From: Streptomyces sp. NRRL S-31
GTDB lineage: Bacteria > Actinomycetota > Actinomycetes > Streptomycetales > Streptomycetaceae
NCBI RefSeq assembly: GCF_000718775.1
Contig: NZ_JOCB01000070.1
Location: 1 to 46,479 of the forward strand
Direction of reading: 5' to 3'
Length of the DNA: 46,479 bases
The notes under the pieces were generated by a model. The model was not told where the DNA came from. It worked only from the letters and a program-made list of their open reading frames with translations, and made no database searches. Made by a program: the position numbers and the translations under genes. The number at the start of each line of letters is the position of its first letter. The stretch's first letter is position 1. Shown here one piece after another: positions 41,299 through 46,479 of the stretch.

Positions 41299-41931
41299 TC
41301 AGGCCGCCGTCCGCTGCCCTGCCTGCCGGTGCGCCGCCGTCGTCAGCCGGCCCAGGGCCTCGTCCCGGTCGCAGGCGTGCGCGCCGAGGGAGACCTGCCG
41401 GGAGACGATCGACCGTTCCGCGCGCATCAGCCGCCAGCCGCGGCGCAGCAGGAACGGCACCGACTTGCGGCCCTCCTTCAGATCGCGCAGGAAGCGGCGG
41501 CGGAAGGTGGTGACCGGGCCGCGGGTCAGGCACAGGGCGTCCGCGAGCACGCCCAGCTCCCGGCAGCGCTCGACGATCTCCGCGGCGAAGATGCCCTCCG
41601 CGATGAACAGCGGGGCACCGTCGATGTCCAGCGGCTCCTCGCCGGTCCGGGCGCTCAGCGCGATGTCGTACACCGGTACCGGCGTCGACCCGGTGGCGCA
41701 CAGCCGGACGATGGCCTCGACCGCGACGTCCGCGTCCCACGAATCGGGGTGGTCCCAGTCGATGTCCGAACTCCCCTGCACCAGGGGCAGCGTCGGGTCG
41801 TCGGCCTCCTTGTAGAAGTCGTCCAGGCGCAGGACGGGAAGCCCGGAGCGGGCGGCGACGAGTGACTTGCCCGAGCCCGAGGGGCCGCACAGCAGGACGA
41901 CGCGGGCGGGGGGCGGGGGATGAATGCTCAC
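41299..41931 (-). CDS. Uridine kinase-like P-loop protein
   Basis: A 210-aa P-loop NTPase: VVLLCGPSGSGKS (Walker A, residues 16-23), LRLDDFYKEADDPTLP (the DDFY motif of uridine/pantothenate-type kinases), DWDHPDSWD and LFIAEGIFAAEIV. These match uridine kinases, so it could phosphorylate uridine or cytidine salvaged by the nucleoside transporter, although no regulon palindrome precedes it. GTG at 41931 is the start. There is no clear ribosome site. Upstream lies the 41965 hairpin. Confidence 0.85.
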   Translation of the reverse strand: MSIHPPPPARVVLLCGPSGSGKSLVAARSGLPVLRLDDFYKEADDPTLPLVQGSSDIDWDHPDSWDADVAVEAIVRLCATGSTPVPVYDIALSARTGEEPLDIDGAPLFIAEGIFAAEIVERCRELGVLADALCLTRGPVTTFRRRFLRDLKEGRKSVPFLLRRGWRLMRAERSIVSRQVSLGAHACDRDEALGRLTTAAHRQAGQRTAA

Positions 41932-41964
41932 GGAACACCAGTTTGACGCATGGGGGCCGCAGTT

Positions 41965-41987
41965 GCCGACCCCGCGGGTCGGCTTTT
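41965..41987 (+). terminator. Hairpin with TTTT directly before a promoter
   Basis: GCCGACCC pairs with GGGTCGGC around a 3-nt loop and is followed by TTTT on the plus strand. It overlaps the -35 of the 42060 gene. No plus-strand gene ends nearby; it could block transcription antisense to the kinase gene from entering the 42060 promoter. Confidence 0.6.
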
Positions 41988-42014
41988 GAGCGTGAGTCCC
42001 GCCTCAACTACCCT
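41986..42014 (+). promoter_or_regulatory. Vegetative-type promoter of the 42060 gene
   Basis: -35 TTGAGC (41986-41991), 17-nt spacer, -10 TACCCT (42009-42014), 45 bp before the ATG. Confidence 0.65.
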
Positions 42015-42059
42015 TCGTGTCGACCTCATCACCCTGCGCACCAGAAGGTGGCACCAGCG

Positions 42060-42464
42060 ATGGCCCGACACACCTCCCCCCAGCACCCCGCCGCGCAGCG
42101 CGCCCTGATCGCCCTCGCCACCGCCGGAGCGGCGCTGGGCGCGGGCGCGGCCACGGCGCACGCGGACGCCGGCCCCCAGCTGCTGAACGTGCCGTGGCGG
42201 CCCACCTCGCTCGGCAAGGTCGACCCGCAGGCGGGCCTGACGGCCCTCACCGGCTCGGTCGGCTACGTCACCGGTCCGGTCGCCGGCCTCAAGCCCAACC
42301 CCCTGGCGGGCACGGGCGTGGACCCGCTCGACAACGGGCTGGGCACCCAGGTGGGCGACTTCAAGCCGGTGGGTTCCCGGACGGTGACGGGTCCGCTGGC
42401 CCAGGCGCGGTCGCTGGGCGGCGTGCCGGTGGCGGGCGGACTCCTCGGAGCGCCGGGCCGCTGA
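42060..42464 (+). CDS. Small secreted protein
   Basis: A 134-aa protein with a Sec signal (RALIALATAGAALGAGA, cleavage expected after AHA-D). The mature chain is Gly/Pro/Val-rich with LLNVPWRPTSLGKVDPQAGL and repeated GPVAG/GTGVDPL turns, ending GGVPVAGGLLGAPGR. It has no Cys and no known domain. AGAAGG lies about 11 nt before the ATG. It resembles the 35683 protein in length, signal and tail composition, though alignment would be needed to call them homologues. Confidence 0.75.
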   Translation: MARHTSPQHPAAQRALIALATAGAALGAGAATAHADAGPQLLNVPWRPTSLGKVDPQAGLTALTGSVGYVTGPVAGLKPNPLAGTGVDPLDNGLGTQVGDFKPVGSRTVTGPLAQARSLGGVPVAGGLLGAPGR

Positions 42465-42477
42465 GAGCGGCGGACGG

Positions 42478-42503
42478 CGGGACCGCGCACTTGCGCGGTC
42501 CCG
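42478..42503 (+). terminator. Hairpin after the small secreted protein gene
   Basis: An 11-bp perfect stem (CGGGACCGCGC with its complement), 4-nt loop, 13 bp after the stop. Confidence 0.8.
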
Positions 42504-42522
42504 TCACCTGGGAGCGGCGGGC

Positions 42523-42565
42523 CGCGGCGGGCCCTCGGGCGGTGTACGGCCGCGGGCCCGCCGCG
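42523..42565 (-). terminator. GC hairpin after the aldehyde dehydrogenase genes
   Basis: CGCGGCGGGCC pairs with GGCCCGCCGCG across a 21-nt loop, 40 bp beyond the minus-strand stop at 42606. Confidence 0.55.
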
Positions 42566-42605
42566 CCCCCGTCAATGCGACGAGCCCGGGCTCCCCGTGC
42601 GCCCG

Positions 42606-43490
42606 TCAGTACGACGAACCCGCCGCGCCCAGCGCGCCCGTCGGGTGCCAGACCGTCTTCGTCTCCAGGAACGCCGTCATGCGTTCGGTCCCCGGCGTCT
42701 CGAAGTGGTCCACAGCCTGTGGACGCAGCACCCGCTTCAGATTGTCGGCCGCCGCGATCTCCAGCTCCTTCGCCAGCTCCGCGTCGGCGCCCGCGAGGTC
42801 GATCGCGTTGACGTCCTGATGCGCGGCGAGCGGCGCCGCCAGCTCCGCCGTACGGCCGGACAGGACGTTGACCACACCGCCCGGCACGTCGGAGGTGGCG
42901 AGCACCTCGCCCAGGGACAGGGCGGGCAGCGGGGCCTTCTCGGAGGCGATCACGACCGCCGTGTTGCCGGTGGCGATCACCGGTGCCACGACCGACACCA
43001 GCCCGAGGAAGGACGACTCCTGCGGGGCCAGCACCGCCACGACGCCCGTGGGCTCGGGGGAGGAGAGGTTGAAGTACGGGCCGGCGACCGGGTTGGCGCC
43101 GCCGATCACCTGGGCGATCTTGTCGGTCCAGCCCGCGTACCACACCCAGCGGTCGATCGTCGCGTCCACGACGGCCGCCGCCTTCGACTTCGACAGGCCC
43201 TCCGCGTCCGCGACCTCCCGGACGAACTGCTCCCTGCGGCCCTCCAGCATCTCCGCGACGCGGTAGAGGACCTGGCCGCGGTTGTAGGCGGTCGCGCCGG
43301 ACCAGCCGCCGAACGCCTTGCGCGCGGCCACGACCGCGTCCCGGGCGTCCTTGCGGGAGGAGAGGGGCGCGTTGGCCAGCCAGTTGCCCTTCGAGTCGGT
43401 CACCTCGTACACCCGGCCGCTCTCGGAACGCGGGAACTTCCCGCCGACGTACAGCTTGTAGGTCTTGAAGACAGTGAGCCGATCAGACAT
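42606..43490 (-). CDS. Half-length aldehyde dehydrogenase-like protein without catalytic domain
   Basis: A 294-aa protein matching only the coenzyme-binding half of aldehyde dehydrogenases: YKLYVGGKFPRSESG, RDAVVAARKAFGGWSGATAYNRGQVLYR, PTGVVAVLAPQES, ATGNTAVVIASEKAPL and VPGGVVNVLSG. It then diverges and ends with AVDHFETPGTERM and KTVWHPTGALGAAGSSY. The Glu-Leu-Gly-Gly and active-site Cys motifs are absent, so it cannot carry out normal dehydrogenase chemistry. Its start overlaps the full-length enzyme's stop by 8 bp, which implies co-translation. It is intact and in good codon context, so it looks like a retained partner or regulatory subunit rather than a fresh truncation. Confidence 0.85.
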   Translation of the reverse strand: MSDRLTVFKTYKLYVGGKFPRSESGRVYEVTDSKGNWLANAPLSSRKDARDAVVAARKAFGGWSGATAYNRGQVLYRVAEMLEGRREQFVREVADAEGLSKSKAAAVVDATIDRWVWYAGWTDKIAQVIGGANPVAGPYFNLSSPEPTGVVAVLAPQESSFLGLVSVVAPVIATGNTAVVIASEKAPLPALSLGEVLATSDVPGGVVNVLSGRTAELAAPLAAHQDVNAIDLAGADAELAKELEIAAADNLKRVLRPQAVDHFETPGTERMTAFLETKTVWHPTGALGAAGSSY

Positions 43491-44913
43491 CGAGGTACGC
43501 CTCCAGGCCGTGGCGGCCGCCCTCGCGGCCGAAGCCCGACTCCTTGTAACCGCCGAACGGCGAGGTCGGGTCGAACTTGTTGAACGTGTTGGACCAGACC
43601 ACGCCCGCGCGGAGCTTGTTCGCCACCGCCAGGATGCGCGAGCCCTTCTCGGTCCAGATGCCCGCGGACAGGCCGTACTGGGTGTTGTTCGCCTTGGCGA
43701 CCGCCTCGTCCGGCGTGCGGAAGGTGAGGACCGACAGCACCGGGCCGAAGATCTCGTCGCGGGCGATGGTGTGCGCCTGGGTGACGTTCGTGAACAGCGT
43801 CGGCGCGAACCAGTAGCCGGAGGTGGGCAGTTCGCAGGCCGGGGACCAGCGCTCGGCGCCCTCCGCCTCGCCCCGCTCGGCCAGCGCGGTGATCCGGGCC
43901 AGCTGCTCGGCGGAGTTGATCGCGCCGATGTCGGTGTTCTTGTCCAGCGGGTCGCCGAGGCGGAGCGTGGACAGCCGGCGCTTGAGGGAGTCCAGCAGCT
44001 CGTCCTCGATCGACTCCTGCACCAGCAGGCGGGAGCCCGCGCAGCAGACCTGGCCCTGGTTGAAGAAGATGCCGTTCACGATGCCCTCGACGGCCTGGTC
44101 GATCGGCGCGTCGTCGAAGACGATGTTGGCGCCCTTGCCGCCCAGTTCGAGGGTGAGCTTCTTCTCCGTGCCGGCGACCGTGCGGGCGATCTCCTTGCCC
44201 ACGGCGGTGGAGCCGGTGAACGCCACCTTGTTCACGTCCGGATGCGCGACCAGCGCGGCGCCCGCGTCGCCGTAGCCCGGCAGGATGTTGACGACACCCT
44301 TGGGCAGACCCGCCTGGCGGCAGATGTCCGCGAAGAACAGGGCCGACAACGGGGTGGTCTCGGCCGGCTTCAGCACGACCGTGTTGCCGGTGGCGAGCGC
44401 CGGGGCGATCTTCCACGCCAGCATCAGCAGCGGGAAGTTCCACGGGATGACCTGGCCGGCCACGCCCAGCGGCCGCGGGTCCGCGCCGAAACCGGCGTGG
44501 CCGAGCTTGTCCGCCCACCCCGCGTAGTAGAAGAAGTGCGCGGCGGCCAGCGGGAGGTCCGTGTCGCGGGTCTCCTTGATCGGCTTGCCGTTGTCCAGCG
44601 TCTCCAGGACGGCCAGCTCACGGCTGCGCTCCTGGATGATCCGGGCGATGCGGAACAGGTACTTGGCGCGCTCGGCGCCGGGCAGCGCCGACCACTTCTC
44701 GAACGCCTTGCGGGCGGCCTTGACCGCGCGGTCGACGTCCTCGGCGCCGGCCCGGGCGACCTCGGAGAGGACCTCCTCCGTGGACGGCGAGACGGTCTTG
44801 AAGACCTTGCCGTCGGCGGCCTCGGTGAACTCGCCGTCGATGAACAGGCCGTAGGAGGGCGCGATGTCGACGACCGCGCGGGACTCGGGGGCGGGTGCGT
44901 ACTCGAATGCCAT
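43483..44913 (-). CDS. NAD(P)-dependent aldehyde dehydrogenase
   Basis: A 476-aa complete aldehyde dehydrogenase: IPWNFPLLMLAWKIAPALATGNTVVLKP shown only as its parts (PWNFP, NAD-binding LKPAE), FTGSTAVGKEI (Rossmann turn), LELGGKGANIV (general base Glu256), FNQGQVCCAGSR (nucleophile Cys290) and EIFGPVLSV. It starts 6 bp after the deoC stop, so it is in the deoC operon. A sensible role is oxidising acetaldehyde released by deoC to acetate. The specificity is inferred from context. Confidence 0.93.
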   Translation of the reverse strand: MAFEYAPAPESRAVVDIAPSYGLFIDGEFTEAADGKVFKTVSPSTEEVLSEVARAGAEDVDRAVKAARKAFEKWSALPGAERAKYLFRIARIIQERSRELAVLETLDNGKPIKETRDTDLPLAAAHFFYYAGWADKLGHAGFGADPRPLGVAGQVIPWNFPLLMLAWKIAPALATGNTVVLKPAETTPLSALFFADICRQAGLPKGVVNILPGYGDAGAALVAHPDVNKVAFTGSTAVGKEIARTVAGTEKKLTLELGGKGANIVFDDAPIDQAVEGIVNGIFFNQGQVCCAGSRLLVQESIEDELLDSLKRRLSTLRLGDPLDKNTDIGAINSAEQLARITALAERGEAEGAERWSPACELPTSGYWFAPTLFTNVTQAHTIARDEIFGPVLSVLTFRTPDEAVAKANNTQYGLSAGIWTEKGSRILAVANKLRAGVVWSNTFNKFDPTSPFGGYKESGFGREGGRHGLEAYLDV

Positions 44914-44919
44914 GGGGGA

Positions 44920-45879
44920 TCAGTCCACCGTCACGTAGTCGGGACCGGAGTAGCGGCCGGTGGCCAGCTTCTGCCGCTGCATCAGCAGGTCGTTGAGCAG
45001 CGAGGAGGCGCCGAAGCGGAACCAGTGGTCGTCCAGCCAGTCCGCGCCCGCGGTCTCGTTGACCAGGACCAGGAACTTGATCGCGTCCTTGGTGGTGCGG
45101 ATGCCGCCGGCGGGCTTCACGCCGATCTGGACACCGGTCTGGGCCCGGAAGTCGCGGACCGCCTCCAGCATGAGCAGGGTGTTGGCGGGGGTCGCGTTGA
45201 CGGCGACCTTGCCGGTGGAGGTCTTGATGAAGTCGGCGCCCGCCAGCATGCCGAGCCAGGAGGCGCGGCGGATGTTGTCGTACGTCGACAGCTCGCCGGT
45301 CTCGAAGATGACCTTCAGCCGGGCGCTGGTCCCGCAGGCCTCCTTCACGGCGATGATCTCGTCGTAGACCTTCAGGTACCTGCCGGAGAGGAAGGCGCCC
45401 CGGTCGATGACCATGTCGATCTCGTCGGCGCCGGCGGCGACGGCTTCCCGCACGTCGGCCAGCTTGACGTCGAGGGCGGCGCGGCCCGCCGGGAAGGCGG
45501 TGGCGACGGAGGCGACCTTGACGCCGGAGCCGGCGACGGCCTCCTTGGCGACGGCCACCATGTCGGGGTACACGCAGACCGCGGCCGTCGTCGGCGCCGT
45601 GCGGTCCGTGGGGTCGGGGTGGACCGCCTTGGCGCCGAGCGCCCGGACCTTGCCCGGGGTGTCCGCGCCTTCCAGCGTCGTCAGGTCGACCATCGAGATG
45701 GCGAGGTCGATGGCGTACGCCTTCGCGGTGGTCTTGATGGAACGGGTGCCGAGAGACGCGGCGCGCGCCTCCAGGCCGACCGCGTCGACGCCGGGCAGCC
45801 CGTGCAGGAAGCGGCGCAGCGTGCTGTCGGACGCGGTGACGTCCGAGAGAGCGTGAGCTGTGGGTGCGGTAGTGGGCAT
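44920..45879 (-). CDS. deoC: Deoxyribose-phosphate aldolase
   Basis: A 319-aa class I aldolase splitting 2-deoxyribose-5-phosphate into glyceraldehyde-3-phosphate and acetaldehyde. The Schiff-base Lys219 lies in GADFIKTSTGK, with DEIDMVIDRGAF, LKVIFETGEL and IGVKPAGGIRT (second Lys) all intact. It is longer than the E. coli enzyme (259 aa) through an N-terminal extension, as is usual in actinobacteria. ATG at 45879 was chosen. TATGCT at 45892-45897 is a probable -10, directly after the regulon palindrome at 45899. It is the first gene of deoC-ALDH-half ALDH. Confidence 0.95.
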   Translation of the reverse strand: MPTTAPTAHALSDVTASDSTLRRFLHGLPGVDAVGLEARAASLGTRSIKTTAKAYAIDLAISMVDLTTLEGADTPGKVRALGAKAVHPDPTDRTAPTTAAVCVYPDMVAVAKEAVAGSGVKVASVATAFPAGRAALDVKLADVREAVAAGADEIDMVIDRGAFLSGRYLKVYDEIIAVKEACGTSARLKVIFETGELSTYDNIRRASWLGMLAGADFIKTSTGKVAVNATPANTLLMLEAVRDFRAQTGVQIGVKPAGGIRTTKDAIKFLVLVNETAGADWLDDHWFRFGASSLLNDLLMQRQKLATGRYSGPDYVTVD

Positions 45880-45898
45880 GGTCACCAGACGAGCATAT

Positions 45899-45910
45899 CT
45901 ACGCGCGTAG
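45899..45910. promoter_or_regulatory. Nucleoside-regulon operator upstream of deoC (perfect CTACGCGCGTAG)
   Basis: An exact 12-bp palindrome 19 bp before the deoC start, next to the -10-like TATGCT. It is identical to the add site at 34317. Confidence 0.75.
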
Positions 45911-46002
45911 CGGCTGTACACCCCGGGTGCTCGGGACGGATCGCGGGATCACGGATGAGCGCCGATGACCGGGCGCCCGGTCGCATCGCTCAGGCCGTCG
46001 GG

Positions 46003-46008
46003 CAGAAT
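46003..46008 (+). promoter_or_regulatory. -10-like CAGAAT of the PH-domain gene
   Basis: CAGAAT ends 6 nt before the ATG at 46015, which has no Shine-Dalgarno sequence; the same arrangement is seen at afsQ1. Confidence 0.45.
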
Positions 46009-46014
46009 CGGGCC

Positions 46015-46479
46015 ATGACCACCCCGGACCATCCGTCACCCGCGTCACAGCCTCCGGCGCCCGCCGCCAGGGACCGGATCTACCGCTCGCCCCTCGGCAT
46101 GACGGGCGGTGTGCTGCTGCTCCTGCTCGTCTGCTGGCTGGGCTTCGACGCGCTGTTCAAGGGCCACGGCCGCACCCCGTGGCTGGCGCTGGCGGGTCTG
46201 ATCCTGATCGTGCCGCTGATCATCGCCTTCACGCTCCGCCCGGCGGTCTTCGCGAACGAGGAGCGGCTGCGCGTGCGCAATCCGTTCCGCGTGATCACCG
46301 TGCCCTGGGGCGAGGTCGCCTCCCTGCGTTCCGGCTACTCCAACGAGGTCCTCACCAGGTCGGGCGCCAAGTACCAGCTGTGGGCCATCCCCGTCTCGCT
46401 GCGGGCCCGCAAGAAGGCGGCCCGCCGGCAGCAGCGGGCGGCGGCGGACGCGGCGCGCGGCGCCCGGCCGGGCGGTCGC
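46015..46479 (+). CDS. PH-domain membrane protein (3' end outside window)
   Basis: 155 codons are visible and the frame is still open at the window end. A Pro/Ala-rich N-terminus is followed by two membrane segments (GGVLLLLLVCWLGFDALF and WLALAGLILIVPLIIAF), then VFANEERLRVRNPFRVITVPWGEVASLRSGYSNEV and KYQLWAIPV, typical of the bacterial PH (bPH6-type) domain, and a basic Arg/Lys/Ala tail. Such proteins are widespread in Streptomyces and have no defined role. It is divergent from deoC; the 135-bp gap holds the operator and both promoters. Confidence 0.82.
   Translation, partial: MTTPDHPSPASQPPAPAARDRIYRSPLGMTGGVLLLLLVCWLGFDALFKGHGRTPWLALAGLILIVPLIIAFTLRPAVFANEERLRVRNPFRVITVPWGEVASLRSGYSNEVLTRSGAKYQLWAIPVSLRARKKAARRQQRAAADAARGARPGGR

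Overview
The window is high-GC actinobacterial DNA and almost certainly a Streptomyces chromosome. It carries the afsQ1-afsQ2/sigQ locus, a bacterial poly-Kdn (teichulosonic acid-type) glycan locus, a nucleoside uptake and salvage operon, extreme third-position GC, GTG/TTG starts, GTGA/ATGA start-stop overlaps and many leaderless-looking genes. From memory, the gene order resembles the S. coelicolor SCO4864-SCO4915 region; this was not checked by alignment. No tRNA, rRNA, CRISPR array or transposon was recognised.

Layout. (1) 1-2819: the tail of a membrane protein, then an ECF sigma factor and a paralogue of that membrane protein (probable anti-sigma factor). (2) 3046-7570: a lipoprotein L,D-transpeptidase, an acyl-CoA mutase large subunit, a LysE exporter and an acyltransferase-3 membrane protein. 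(3) 7833-15087: a divergent glycan locus. On the minus strand are a family 2 glycosyltransferase and a polysialyltransferase-like protein. On the plus strand are a glycosyltransferase, a NeuA-HAD fusion, a NeuB without its SAF domain and another probable glycosyltransferase. (4) 15094-15690: a decayed XRE/DUF5753 plus DUF397 pair. (5) 15808-19810: an accessory operon with a helical WXG100/Esx-like protein, a DUF1023 alpha/beta hydrolase and three homologous lipoprotein units, two of them fused by loss of a stop codon. (6) 20126-28587: an M20 amidohydrolase, then the nucleoside module: BMP lipoprotein, ABC ATPase (apparently starting at ATC), two permeases, cytidine deaminase and thymidine phosphorylase. 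(7) 28683-34198: Uma2 nuclease-fold protein, STAS protein, sigma factor with a SnoaL-like tail, divergent MFS/LysR pair, alpha/beta hydrolase. (8) 34345-46479: adenosine deaminase, small secreted protein, PspC, VanZ, the lipoprotein-afsQ2-afsQ1 operon divergent from sigQ, uridine kinase-like protein, another small secreted protein, a half-length and a full-length aldehyde dehydrogenase, deoC, and a partial PH-domain membrane protein.

How the genes work together. The BMP-ABC-cdd-deoA module, add and deoC form a nucleoside uptake and catabolic route. The aldehyde dehydrogenase next to deoC could oxidise the acetaldehyde it releases. The near-palindrome CTACGCGCGTAG occurs in front of four of these transcription units (bmp, ABC operon, add, deoC) and looks like the operator of one shared repressor. 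NeuB, NeuA-HAD and the transferases could make, activate and polymerise Kdn for a cell-wall polymer. The afsQ1-sigQ gap holds GTGAC-N6-GTGAC, the direct repeat reported for AfsQ1.

The strongest novelty leads are the shared operator, the stop-loss lipoprotein fusion (TAG to CAG), the ATC start of the ABC ATPase, the Esx-like/DUF1023/lipoprotein operon and the decayed DUF5753/DUF397 module beside it.
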